Positions 7,200 to 14,808 of a stretch of 46,436 nucleotides of DNA are shown here, piece by piece. Source of the stretch: Erysipelotrichaceae bacterium (GTDB lineage Bacteria > Bacillota_I > Bacilli_A > RFN20 > CAG-449). Within the stretch, counting starts at the first letter, position 1, and each line of letters starts with the position of its first letter. Below the pieces are notes generated by a model that saw nothing but the letters and a program-made list of their open reading frames with translations, had not been told where the DNA came from and ran no database searches. The position numbers and the translations under genes were made by a program. The stretch lies in the NCBI GenBank assembly GCA_015059095.1, contig SVBA01000014.1, positions 4,907-51,342 of the forward strand, in the 5' to 3' direction.

Positions 7200-8183
7200 A
7201 TGACTAATTTATATAATGTTTTAGTTGTTGGGGGAACAGGATTAGTAGGTAAAAAATTAATAGAAATATTGATTGAAAACAATTTCCCATTTAATAGAAT
7301 TCGATATACTAAATCTGAATACTCTAGTAGATCTTTAATAATTAAAAATATTGAAATTGAAGAAGTTGAATTAAATAATTATTGTTTTGATGATATTGAT
7401 TTTTGTTTTCTTTGTTCAACTAGTGAAGTTTCTTCTAAATGGGGAAATGTTGCAAAAGCAAAATGTAAATATGTTATTGATAATTCATCTACTTTTAGAA
7501 TGGATAATAATGTTCCTTTAATAATTCCTGAAATCAACTTTGAAAGCATTAATTCTTCTTTCATCTCTAATCCGAATTGTTCTACTATTCAATCTTTACT
7601 AGTATTAAACGAAATTAAAAAAATATATAAAATAAATAAAATTATTTATAGCACTTATCAATCTTGTTCAGGTGGAGGAAAAGAAGAGTTAATAGAATTA
7701 AGTAAATCGTATGATAAAGTAAGTTCTATTTATTCTGAGTTATTGTGTGACACATGTATTTCACAAATTGGTGAAATTAATGATACTAGATTTTCATTAG
7801 AAGAATTAAAAATGATCAATGAAACAAAAAAGATATTTAATGATTATACTTTAGAGGTTCATGCTTCTTGTATTAGAGTGCCGGTATCTTATTGTCATGG
7901 AGTTTTTATTTACTTAGAAGTAGATAAAGAAGTAGATGTTAATAAAATAATCAACTTAATTAAAAATAGTGAACGACTAGAATATAAAAAAGATAATGAG
8001 ATACTTTATTTTCAAGAAGCTTATCAAAAAGATAAGGTATTAGTCGGAAGAATAAAAAAAGATTTAACAAATCCTAAAGCTTTCTCATTATTTTGTGTAG
8101 CAGATAATTTAAGGGTAGGAGCAGCTTTTAATGCATATAATATTGCATTACATTTAATAAGGAGAAATAATGAAAAAAATTAG
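7200..8183 (+). CDS. asd: Aspartate-semialdehyde dehydrogenase
   Basis: A 327-residue NADP-dependent enzyme that makes aspartate semialdehyde from aspartyl phosphate and so feeds DapA. The Rossmann motif V-V-G-G-T-G-L-V-G-K is at residues 9-18, the active-site cysteine is in S-N-P-N-C-S-T (Cys127), and H-A-S-C-I-R-V-P-V near residue 220 holds the substrate-binding residues. Only two bases separate it from dapH. Its end overlaps the following deacetylase by 14 bases. Aspartokinase, which must precede it in the pathway, is not in the window. Confidence 0.95.
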   Translation: MTNLYNVLVVGGTGLVGKKLIEILIENNFPFNRIRYTKSEYSSRSLIIKNIEIEEVELNNYCFDDIDFCFLCSTSEVSSKWGNVAKAKCKYVIDNSSTFRMDNNVPLIIPEINFESINSSFISNPNCSTIQSLLVLNEIKKIYKINKIIYSTYQSCSGGGKEELIELSKSYDKVSSIYSELLCDTCISQIGEINDTRFSLEELKMINETKKIFNDYTLEVHASCIRVPVSYCHGVFIYLEVDKEVDVNKIINLIKNSERLEYKKDNEILYFQEAYQKDKVLVGRIKKDLTNPKAFSLFCVADNLRVGAAFNAYNIALHLIRRNNEKN

Positions 8184-9237
8184 AGAAGATTTACATAAAA
8201 TTCCTGAGTTAAGTTTTAAAGAATATAAAACAAAAGAATATATTCTTTCTTTTTTAAATAATCGAGTGGAAAACATTATTGAGATTGGTGATACAGGATT
8301 AGGGATATATTTTGATTTTAAAAAAGAAAAGACTATTTGTTTAAGATGTGAGATGGATGCTCTTCCAATAAAAGAAGAAAATGATGTTGAATATAAATCT
8401 ACTCTTGACAATCAAATGCACGCATGTGGACATGATGGTCATATGGCAATTCTTTTGTCTTTAATCGATGATATTTTAGAAAATAAAGTAAAACCTCTTC
8501 ACAATGTATTATTTTTATTTCAACCTTCTGAAGAAGTATTTGGTGGAAGTGAACTTGTTATTAAATCAAAAATTTTAGATGATTATCAAGTAGATGAAAT
8601 TTATGGATTACATGTTTGGCCAAATCTTCCTGAAGGAGAAATATTTACTAGAAAGAAAGAATTATTATCCGAACCTATTGAATTTGATATTGAGATAAAA
8701 GGTAAAAATGCTCATGTTGCATCATCTTTTGAAGGGAAGGATGCATTATATGTTGGAGTAGAATTACTCCATGACATAAAAAAAGAAACTAATTTAATTG
8801 ATGAATCAATTGTTCATATTGGTGAAGTTTACTCGTATGGACAAAGAAATATTGTATCTGATAATTTTCTTTCAAAAGGAACTATAAGAGTATTTTCTTC
8901 AAATATAAAAAATAGAATATTGGATATTATTAATAGATGGTGTAATTTTTATAAAAGAACTTTTGATTTAGATATTAATTTAGTTATAAATTCTTCTTAT
9001 GCTCCATTAATTAATAATGAAGAATTAGTTTCAAAATCATTAAAATATGGTGTTCGACTTTTAAAATATCCATATTTTCATAGTGAAGACTTTTCTTTGT
9101 ATCTTCAAAAAATTAAGGGAGCATATTTTCTTCTAGGATGTGGAAATGTACCTCCTCTCCATAGTTCAAATTTTGATTTTAATGGAGATATTCTAAATAA
9201 AGGAAAAGAATTATTTATTAATTTATTATCAAATTAA
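8170..9237 (+). CDS. dapL: N-acetyldiaminopimelate deacetylase (M20 peptidase family)
   Basis: A 355-residue M20-type amidohydrolase. Landmarks are D-L-H-K-I-P-E-L-S, R-C-E-M-D-A-L-P-I, the metal motif M-H-A-C-G-H-D-G-H (residues 83-91) and Q-P-S-E-E with the catalytic Glu (121/122). The family includes many amidohydrolases, but the position directly after asd in a DAP operon with DapH argues for N-acetyl-LL-diaminopimelate deacetylase (YkuR type). AGGAG precedes the ATG and the gene overlaps asd by 14 bases. It is the last gene of the operon; no clear terminator is seen after it. Confidence 0.88.
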   Translation: MKKIREDLHKIPELSFKEYKTKEYILSFLNNRVENIIEIGDTGLGIYFDFKKEKTICLRCEMDALPIKEENDVEYKSTLDNQMHACGHDGHMAILLSLIDDILENKVKPLHNVLFLFQPSEEVFGGSELVIKSKILDDYQVDEIYGLHVWPNLPEGEIFTRKKELLSEPIEFDIEIKGKNAHVASSFEGKDALYVGVELLHDIKKETNLIDESIVHIGEVYSYGQRNIVSDNFLSKGTIRVFSSNIKNRILDIINRWCNFYKRTFDLDINLVINSSYAPLINNEELVSKSLKYGVRLLKYPYFHSEDFSLYLQKIKGAYFLLGCGNVPPLHSSNFDFNGDILNKGKELFINLLSN

Positions 9238-9290
9238 TCTACATGTAAGAATTCACTAGTCAATTAATTATTTTATTCGTTTGTTTAAAG

Positions 9291-9299
9291 TGATAAAAT
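9291..9299 (+). promoter_or_regulatory. Candidate extended -10 element for plsX
   Basis: TGATAAAAT fits a TGn-extended -10 box about 20 bases before the plsX start. No strong -35 box is seen. Transcription would start near 9306, partly inside the small inverted repeat around the ribosome binding site. Confidence 0.35.
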
Positions 9300-9302
9300 A
9301 AA

Positions 9303-9320
9303 ATAGTTGAGGTGAACTAT
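9303..9320 (+). promoter_or_regulatory. 6-bp inverted repeat framing the plsX ribosome binding site
   Basis: ATAGTT and AACTAT enclose the loop GAGGTG, so the ribosome binding site would be displayed in the loop and the ATG would follow the stem directly. Six A/T-rich pairs can arise by chance, and only part of the left arm is transcribed if the proposed -10 is right. Confidence 0.35.
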
Positions 9321-10301
9321 ATGATTAAAGTAATTGTTGATATTCATGGGGGAGATAAATCTCCAAAAGAATTACTTCCAGGAGTAATTAAAGCAATAGA
9401 TAATAATTTAGATTTAGAAGTTGTAGTTGCAGGTAATGAAGATATTATTAAAGATTATTTAAAAGAAGTAAATTATCAAGATGATAGATTGACTATTCTA
9501 TCTTGTAGTCAAGAAGTAACTAATAATGACAGTCCTACTGCTATATTAAAAGAAAAGAAAGATTCTTCTTTAGTTAAAGGAATGAAAGAATTATCGACTA
9601 GTGATGCGAGTGGAATTGTAAGTTGTGGATCAACTGGAGCAGTACTTGCTAGTGCGATGTTTATTCTAGGTAGAATTAATAGATGTAGACCATCTTTGGC
9701 TGCTACTTTGCCAAATGTGAAAGGTAAATTAACAATATTATTAGATTGTGGTGCGAATGTTGATTGTAAAGAAGAACATTTGATGGGATTTGCTACTATG
9801 GGTAGTGTCTTATCAAAAGCAACAGGTGTAGATAATCCAAGAATTGGTTTATTAAACGTTGGTGTTGAAGAGAAAAAAGGAAACGAATTAACTAAAAATG
9901 TACATAACTTAATGAAAGAATCAACGTTAAATTTTGTTGGTAATATTGAAGCTTCTAGTGTTTTAGATGGTAATGTTGATGTTATTGTTACTGATGGATT
10001 CCCAGGTAATGTTGTATTAAAAAATATTGAAGGAGTCGCTAAAACTTTAATTGGTGAAATGGTAATGAAAATGAAGACAAGTAATGATCCATTAGAACAA
10101 CAAGTGATTGGTAATTTGGTTGGATATTTTATGAGTAAATACGACTTTAATTCTCAAGGAGGAGGAATACTTCTTGGGGTAAATAAAATCGTTGTTAAAG
10201 GTCATGGTGCTGCTAATGCGGATACAATATATTCTACTATCAATATGGTGTACCGTTTGGCGAATAATAAAATGATTGAACAAATGAAAGAATTGTTATA
10301 A
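9321..10301 (+). CDS. plsX: Phosphate acyltransferase PlsX
   Basis: A 326-residue enzyme that makes acyl-phosphate from acyl-ACP for phosphatidic acid synthesis (PlsX/PlsY route), peripheral to the membrane. It shows V-D-I-H-G-G-D-K-S-P at the N-terminus, S-C-G-S-T-G-A-V-L-A near 103, D-C-G-A-N-V-D near 138, G-N-I-E-A near 210 and V-T-D-G-F-P-G-N-V near 225. The ATG at 9321 has GAGGTGA upstream; an in-frame GTG at 9312 belongs to that site and is rejected. The usual fab/acpP/rnc neighbours are absent and the gene stands alone. Confidence 0.95.
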   Translation: MIKVIVDIHGGDKSPKELLPGVIKAIDNNLDLEVVVAGNEDIIKDYLKEVNYQDDRLTILSCSQEVTNNDSPTAILKEKKDSSLVKGMKELSTSDASGIVSCGSTGAVLASAMFILGRINRCRPSLAATLPNVKGKLTILLDCGANVDCKEEHLMGFATMGSVLSKATGVDNPRIGLLNVGVEEKKGNELTKNVHNLMKESTLNFVGNIEASSVLDGNVDVIVTDGFPGNVVLKNIEGVAKTLIGEMVMKMKTSNDPLEQQVIGNLVGYFMSKYDFNSQGGGILLGVNKIVVKGHGAANADTIYSTINMVYRLANNKMIEQMKELL

Positions 10302-10304
10302 TTT

Positions 10305-10351
10305 ACTCTCTTTGTTAAGAAATTGTTAATTCTTAACATTGAGAGTTTTTT
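10305..10351 (+). terminator. Terminator after plsX
   Basis: A long two-part stem: ACTCTC/GAGAGT outside and GTTAAGAA/TTCTTAAC inside, followed by a six-base T-run. The arms start three bases after the stop codon. Confidence 0.85.
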
Positions 10352-10386
10352 GTTTAAAAAATGTTTTAAAAAATAAATGCAATTTA

Positions 10387-10415
10387 TTTACATAAAGAGC
10401 ATATATATTTATAAT
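10387..10415 (+). promoter_or_regulatory. Promoter of the MarR-ABC operon
   Basis: TTTACA (10387-10392) and TATAAT (10410-10415) are separated by 17 bases, a near-consensus vegetative promoter. Transcription would begin near 10422, inside the adjacent inverted repeat. Confidence 0.75.
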
Positions 10416-10431
10416 GTTAACGGTATTAACA
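10415..10431 (+). promoter_or_regulatory. Candidate autoregulatory operator of the MarR regulator
   Basis: TGTTAA and TTAACA are 6-bp inverted arms around CGGTA. The site begins at the last base of the -10 box and covers the predicted start point. MarR proteins commonly repress their own operon from palindromes in this position. The link is inference. Confidence 0.5.
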
Positions 10432-10447
10432 ATTTAAGGAGAAGTTT

Positions 10448-10897
10448 ATGGATTTAAAGATTAAAACTGAAGAATTTATGCTTGTTGTTAATGAATATAA
10501 CAAGATTAAAGAACATTCGAAAATGGTTGCACCAGATAAAGGATGTATGGCAGTTATGTCTAAACTATATTTCAATAAAGAAATGTATTCTTGTCAACTT
10601 GCTAAAGAGTTAAATCTTTCAAGAGCAAGACTATCTTTAATTGTTAAGAATTTGAAAAATAAAAAATATGTTTCTTCTCATTATCATTTAACTGATAAAA
10701 GGAAAATACTAATTAGAATTACAGAAGAGGGATCTAAGATTGTAAAAAATACTTATTATCAGACATTAGATAAATTAAAGAAATTGTTTAATAAGTTAGG
10801 TGAAGAAAAAACCGATTTAATGATCGGCTTAATGAGAGATATAATTAAAATTATTAAAGAAGATGAGAAAGGAGAAATCTATGCTAAAATTAAGTAA
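10448..10897 (+). CDS. MarR family transcriptional regulator
   Basis: A 149-residue protein with a winged helix-turn-helix. The recognition region is C-Q-L-A-K-E-L-N-L-S-R-A-R-L-S-L-I-V (about residues 45-62), and the wing has L-T-D-K-R-K-I-L-I-R-I-T (about 80-91), matching the D-x-R-x-x-x-x-x-L-T motif of MarR proteins. AAGGAG precedes the ATG. It overlaps the downstream ABC gene by 17 bases, so it very likely controls that exporter, and an inverted repeat over the promoter suggests autoregulation. The inducing ligand is unknown. Confidence 0.85.
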   Translation: MDLKIKTEEFMLVVNEYNKIKEHSKMVAPDKGCMAVMSKLYFNKEMYSCQLAKELNLSRARLSLIVKNLKNKKYVSSHYHLTDKRKILIRITEEGSKIVKNTYYQTLDKLKKLFNKLGEEKTDLMIGLMRDIIKIIKEDEKGEIYAKIK

Positions 10898-13616
10898 AAT
10901 TAGAAAAGTATACATAGCAGGAAATACTAAAGTTGAAGCCTTAAAAGGATTAAGTATTTCATTTAGAAAAAGTGAATTTGTTTCTGTTTTGGGTCCATCA
11001 GGATGTGGTAAAACAACTTTATTAAATATTGTTGGTGGACTAGATAAATATACTTCTGGTGATTTATTTATTAATGGAAGAAGTACAAAAGATTTCTCTG
11101 ATAGAGATTGGGATGTATATAGAAATCATAGAATTGGTTTTATTTTCCAAAGTTATAATCTTATTCCTCATCAAAATATTCTTTCTAACGTCGAACTTGC
11201 TTTAACTATTGCAGGTCTTCCAAAAAAAGAAAGACAAGAAAGAGCTAAGAAAGCTTTAGATAGAGTAGGATTAGAAGGTTTATATACTAAGATGCCTAAT
11301 CAACTTTCTGGTGGTCAATGTCAAAGAGTTGCAATTGCTAGAGCTTTAGTTAATGAACCAGAAATTCTTTTAGCAGATGAACCTACTGGAGCGTTAGATA
11401 CAGTTACATCTGTTCAAATTATGGAATTAATTAAAGACATTGCTAAAGAAAGATTAGTAATTATGGTAACTCATAATCCAGATTTGGCAAAACAATATTC
11501 AACAAGAATTGTTAAGTTATTAGATGGAGAACTTCAAGAAGATAGTAATCCTTATTCTGAAAAAGAAGAGGCGAAAGAAGAAAACATTAAGACTAAAGAA
11601 GAATTGAGAAAAGAAAGTGCTAAGATGAGTATCCCAACCGCGATTAAACTATCTGCACAAAACTTAAAATCCAAAGGTAAAAGAACTGCTTTAGTTTCTT
11701 TTGCAGGCTCAATTGGTATTGTTGGTGTTTCTTGTGTTCTAGCTTTATCTTCTGGTATTCATGGCTATATTGATACTATGCAAGATGACTTACTTTCTGG
11801 TAACCCAATTACTATTTCTAGACAAACATATAATGTTGAAGCTTTAACTGGTTTAGTTGAACAAATGGGAATTCAAGAAATTATTGAAGTAACTGAAGGA
11901 AAAGTAAACGTTAATTCTTTAATTGAATATGTTGTCAATATGAATAAGGCAACAAGTGATTTAATTATCAGTAATGATATTCAAGAAGAATATATTCAAT
12001 ACGTATTAAATATGCCTAAAGAATTTTATGCAGCTTTAACTTTAGATTATGGAATTAATCCAATTTATAATTTCTATACAGAATTTAGTGTAAATAATCA
12101 ATCTGAAAATAGATCTATCGCATCGATGGTTGAAAATTATGTACAAGTATTAAAAGATTCTGGTTATAGTTCGTTAACTTCTTCTTTTAATCAATTTACA
12201 AACGTTGTTCAACAAGCACCTAATAGTGAAGAATATATCTTATCTCAATATGATTTATTAGAAGGTGAAGTTGCAACTGAAGAAGATGAAATTATGTTAG
12301 TTGTATCTAGAGATACAGATCTAACTGATGTATTATTAACGGTTATGGGTTATTATACTCAAGAAGAATTTATGAATATTGCTTATAGAGCATATGATGA
12401 TAAAAAAGATGATACTAATAATTTCCCATATGATCCTTCTTTAGATAAAAAACAATTTACTTATGAAGAATTATTAGGTCATACAATTAAGTATTATCCT
12501 CATGATACTATTTATAAAGCCGAACCTAGTTTAGTAACTCCATTTACTCATAATTATAAAGAAACATCAGATTTTAAAAATGGTATGGATATGAAAATAA
12601 CTGGTATTTTAAGACCAAAACCAACTATTAACTTTGGATGTTTATCTTCAGGATTCTATTTCACTTCTAAATTTACTGAAAAATATTTAGAAGATGCAGG
12701 TAAATCTCAAATTATTCAATACATTGAAGAAAACGGCCTTCAAAATAAAGGATTTGGTGTTGCTTTCTCAAATGGTAATTATAGTCCAGAATTATCTGGA
12801 TCAATGAAAAATATAAGTTATATGATGGATTATACTTCTTATACTTATTCAGATAATCAAATTAATAAAGTTAATAATTCAAAGAAGATGTATGTAGGAC
12901 AAGAAACTTCTCTTACTGCGATGTTAGGATTTGCTTCTACTTCATCTAAAACATTCTCATATCGTCAATTTGGTGGTAATTCTCAAGCTAGTTCTATTTC
13001 TATTTATCCTAATAACTTTGAAAGTAAAGATTTAGTAACTGATTATTTAGATAAATGGAATGGAGACGAAGATATTACAATCACTTATCCAGATGGTAGT
13101 TCTAAAGTAATGGAAAAAACTGATACTAATGATGATAAGAGTGATAATAGAAATTCTGTTAAATATACAGATACTATTGGTTTAGTAATTAATATGGTTA
13201 ATACAATGATTGATATCGTATCTATCGCATTAATTGTATTTACTGCTATTTCATTAGTAGTATCAACTGTAATGATTGGTATTATTACTTATGTATCAGT
13301 AGTTGAAAGAATTAAAGAAATTGGGGTAATTAGATCTCTTGGTGGACGTAAGGGTGATGTTTCTAATTTATTTATTGCTGAAACAGTGATGATTGGTTTA
13401 GCAAGTGGAATTATGGGAATAGGAATTACTTATCTTGCTCAAGTTATTGCTAACTTCTTCTTAAGACCACAAATTGGATTCAATTTAGCAGATCTTCCAT
13501 TCCATGAAGCATTAATTATGATTGGAGTGAGTGTCGTATTAACATTAATTTCTGGGGTATTCCCTGCAAGAAGTGCTGCTAATAAAGACCCAGTAGTAGC
13601 ATTGAGAACTGAATAA
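10881..13616 (+). CDS. Fused ABC transporter ATPase/FtsX-type permease (MacB-like)
   Basis: A 911-residue fusion. Residues 1-220 are an ABC ATPase of the LolD/MacB type: Walker A G-P-S-G-C-G-K-T (38-45), signature L-S-G-G-Q (142-146), Walker B I-L-L-A-D-E-P (162-168). A charged linker leads to one membrane helix (about 275-295), a large extracytoplasmic domain of roughly 470 residues, and three C-terminal helices of an FtsX domain carrying V-V-E-R-I-K-E-I-G-V-I-R-S-L-G-G. This type usually works by mechanotransmission in peptide or drug resistance, or in envelope processes. The ATG at 10881 follows AAAGGAG; an upstream ATG at 10863 lacks such a site. Substrate unknown. Confidence 0.9.
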   Translation: MLKLSKIRKVYIAGNTKVEALKGLSISFRKSEFVSVLGPSGCGKTTLLNIVGGLDKYTSGDLFINGRSTKDFSDRDWDVYRNHRIGFIFQSYNLIPHQNILSNVELALTIAGLPKKERQERAKKALDRVGLEGLYTKMPNQLSGGQCQRVAIARALVNEPEILLADEPTGALDTVTSVQIMELIKDIAKERLVIMVTHNPDLAKQYSTRIVKLLDGELQEDSNPYSEKEEAKEENIKTKEELRKESAKMSIPTAIKLSAQNLKSKGKRTALVSFAGSIGIVGVSCVLALSSGIHGYIDTMQDDLLSGNPITISRQTYNVEALTGLVEQMGIQEIIEVTEGKVNVNSLIEYVVNMNKATSDLIISNDIQEEYIQYVLNMPKEFYAALTLDYGINPIYNFYTEFSVNNQSENRSIASMVENYVQVLKDSGYSSLTSSFNQFTNVVQQAPNSEEYILSQYDLLEGEVATEEDEIMLVVSRDTDLTDVLLTVMGYYTQEEFMNIAYRAYDDKKDDTNNFPYDPSLDKKQFTYEELLGHTIKYYPHDTIYKAEPSLVTPFTHNYKETSDFKNGMDMKITGILRPKPTINFGCLSSGFYFTSKFTEKYLEDAGKSQIIQYIEENGLQNKGFGVAFSNGNYSPELSGSMKNISYMMDYTSYTYSDNQINKVNNSKKMYVGQETSLTAMLGFASTSSKTFSYRQFGGNSQASSISIYPNNFESKDLVTDYLDKWNGDEDITITYPDGSSKVMEKTDTNDDKSDNRNSVKYTDTIGLVINMVNTMIDIVSIALIVFTAISLVVSTVMIGIITYVSVVERIKEIGVIRSLGGRKGDVSNLFIAETVMIGLASGIMGIGITYLAQVIANFFLRPQIGFNLADLPFHEALIMIGVSVVLTLISGVFPARSAANKDPVVALRTE

Positions 13617-13624
13617 TTTTAAAT

Positions 13625-13658
13625 AAGCATAGTCAACATTTGGTTAACTATGCTTTTT
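13625..13658 (+). terminator. Terminator after the ABC fusion gene
   Basis: A 13-bp stem (AAGCATAGTCAAC with GTTAACTATGCTT, one C/A mismatch) with a five-base loop, followed by TTT. Confidence 0.85.
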
Positions 13659-13667
13659 AAAAAAATG

Positions 13668-13676
13668 TGATATAAT
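13668..13676 (+). promoter_or_regulatory. Extended -10 promoter of the CBS protein gene
   Basis: TGA-TATAAT is a perfect TGn-extended -10 element, located 20 bases before the ATG and immediately after the terminator. Extended elements need no -35 box, and none is visible. Confidence 0.6.
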
Positions 13677-13695
13677 ATATAAAAGGAGGAAGGAA

Positions 13696-14118
13696 ATGAA
13701 CATTTTATTTTTCTTAATACCAAAAGCAAAAGTTGACTTCATTAAAGATACATCAACATTAAGACAAACAGTTGAAAAGATGTGTGATTGTGGTTTTGCT
13801 GCGATTCCAATGATTAATGAAGAAGGAATATATATTGAAACAATTACTAATGGAGATATCCTTTTACATTTAAAAGAACATTCGACATTAGATTTGTTTA
13901 AAGCAGAACATATATCTATTAAAGATGTAAAAATTAAAAGACCAACAAAAGCAATTAAAATTACTGCAAATATGGAAGATTTGATGGAAGTTGCAAAGAA
14001 TCAAAACTTTGTTCCTGTAGTTGATGATACTAATCATTTTATTGGTATTGTTACTAGAAAGGCTATCATTAATTATTTTGAAGATAAAATTAAAGAAGCA
14101 AAAAAACTAGGAGTTTAA
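13696..14118 (+). CDS. CBS-pair protein of the YkuL/DarB (CbpB) type
   Basis: A 140-residue protein consisting of two CBS motifs, about residues 10-65 and 74-130. The opening M-N-I-L-F-F-L-I-P-K-A-K-V-D-F-I followed by T-L-R-Q-T-V-E-K-M closely resembles the small Firmicute CBS proteins DarB/CbpB, which bind cyclic di-AMP and signal to (p)ppGpp synthetase or pyruvate carboxylase. Cyclic di-AMP binding here is inferred from that resemblance. A strong AGGAGGAAGG site precedes the ATG. Single-gene unit between two terminators. Confidence 0.8.
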   Translation: MNILFFLIPKAKVDFIKDTSTLRQTVEKMCDCGFAAIPMINEEGIYIETITNGDILLHLKEHSTLDLFKAEHISIKDVKIKRPTKAIKITANMEDLMEVAKNQNFVPVVDDTNHFIGIVTRKAIINYFEDKIKEAKKLGV

Positions 14119-14138
14119 AAACTTCTAGTTTTCTTTTT
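14103..14138 (+). terminator. Terminator after the CBS protein gene
   Basis: A 12-bp stem (AAAACTAGGAGT with ACTTCTAGTTTT, one G-T pair) that contains the stop codon near its loop, followed by TTTTCTTTTT. Confidence 0.85.
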
Positions 14139-14181
14139 AATAACATTTTATTATGATACAATAATTAACGAGGGAAACTTT

Positions 14182-14703
14182 ATGAAACTATTTAAACACT
14201 TTATTACTATTACTAAACATAGATGGTTAGTAAGAAAAATATGTTTTAAAATTGGTAGATATTGGCAAGGATTAACTCATGACTTATCTAAGTATTCATG
14301 GGTGGAGTTTTTTAATGGTGCAAAGTATTATTTAGGAACAAAAAGTCCAACGATTGCTGAAAGAGAAGATAAAGGATATTCTGCAGCATGGATGCATCAT
14401 AAAGGAAGAAACAAACATCATTTTGAATATTGGTTTGATGCTAATGAAAAAGGGATTTATGTACCAATTAAAATGCCAATTAAGTATTTAAAAGAAATGT
14501 TTGCCGATCGAGTAGCAGCGTCTAAAGTATATAAAGGAAAAGATTATTCCGAGGATTATCCTTTAGAATATTTGTTGACTCATAGAGGTAAAGAGATGCT
14601 TCATCCTGAATCTTTTGAAAAGTTAAAAGAGTGGTTAACTTTATTGAAAGATAAAGGGGAAAAAGAAACTTGTAAGATTATTAGAAAAGAAAAAAAATAT
14701 TAA
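14182..14703 (+). CDS. DUF5662 family protein
   Basis: A 173-residue soluble protein rich in His and Tyr. The motifs T-H-D-L-S-K-Y-S-W-x-E-F near residue 33, M-H-H-K-G-R-N-K-H-H-x-E-Y-W near 72, and F-A-D-R-V-A-A-S near 108 define the DUF5662 family as recalled. The clustered H-D and H-H pairs suggest a metal site like that of HD-type phosphohydrolases, but no activity is known. GAGGG precedes the ATG. It is followed by only a weak 5-bp hairpin with a T-rich tail. Confidence 0.75.
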   Translation: MKLFKHFITITKHRWLVRKICFKIGRYWQGLTHDLSKYSWVEFFNGAKYYLGTKSPTIAEREDKGYSAAWMHHKGRNKHHFEYWFDANEKGIYVPIKMPIKYLKEMFADRVAASKVYKGKDYSEDYPLEYLLTHRGKEMLHPESFEKLKEWLTLLKDKGEKETCKIIRKEKKY

Positions 14704-14705
14704 TT

Positions 14706-14730
14706 GCTAGTGAAAGCTAGCTTTTATTTT
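14706..14730 (+). terminator. Weak terminator after the DUF5662 gene
   Basis: A 5-bp stem (GCTAG/CTAGC) with a six-base loop is followed by TTTTATTTT. The short stem makes read-through into the toxin-antitoxin unit possible. Confidence 0.5.
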
Positions 14731-14737
14731 ACTATAT

Positions 14738-14761
14738 TTTGTATATACAAATGTATTTACA
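14738..14761 (+). promoter_or_regulatory. Tandem RelB-like operator palindromes over the antitoxin promoter
   Basis: A perfect 14-bp palindrome (TTTGTATATACAAA, 14738-14751) is followed directly by TGTATTTACA (14752-14761, arms TGTA/TACA), which contains the -35 box TTTACA. RelB/DinJ-type ribbon-helix-helix repressors of E. coli bind TTGTAA/TTACAA hexads in their own operators. The first gene here encodes a RelB/DinJ-like domain, so this is most likely its binding site. Confidence 0.7.
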
Positions 14762-14784
14762 AAACTATTACTTTTACATATAAT
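14756..14784 (+). promoter_or_regulatory. Promoter of the MNT/HEPN module
   Basis: TTTACA (14756-14761) and TATAAT (14779-14784) are separated by 17 bases. Initiation near 14791 would leave an untranslated leader of only about 16 bases, which is essentially the ribosome binding site. Confidence 0.75.
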
Positions 14785-14808
14785 AAAACTAGAGGTGAAT
14801 AGTTTTAT
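14783..14808. repeat. 9-bp perfect inverted repeat around the antitoxin ribosome binding site
   Basis: ATAAAACTA (14783-14791) and TAGTTTTAT (14800-14808) are exact reverse complements around GAGGTGAA. The left arm overlaps the -10 box and the right arm ends within the ATG. From the promoter above, the left arm would be mostly untranscribed, so a DNA-level operator at -10/+1 is as likely as an RNA hairpin. Confidence 0.55.

Noticed and set aside
14795-14806. GTG start for the antitoxin gene (and the same situation at 1109, 2176, 9312 and 40831)
   Set aside because: In each case the in-frame GTG is part of the AGGTG ribosome binding site itself, and a well-spaced ATG follows.
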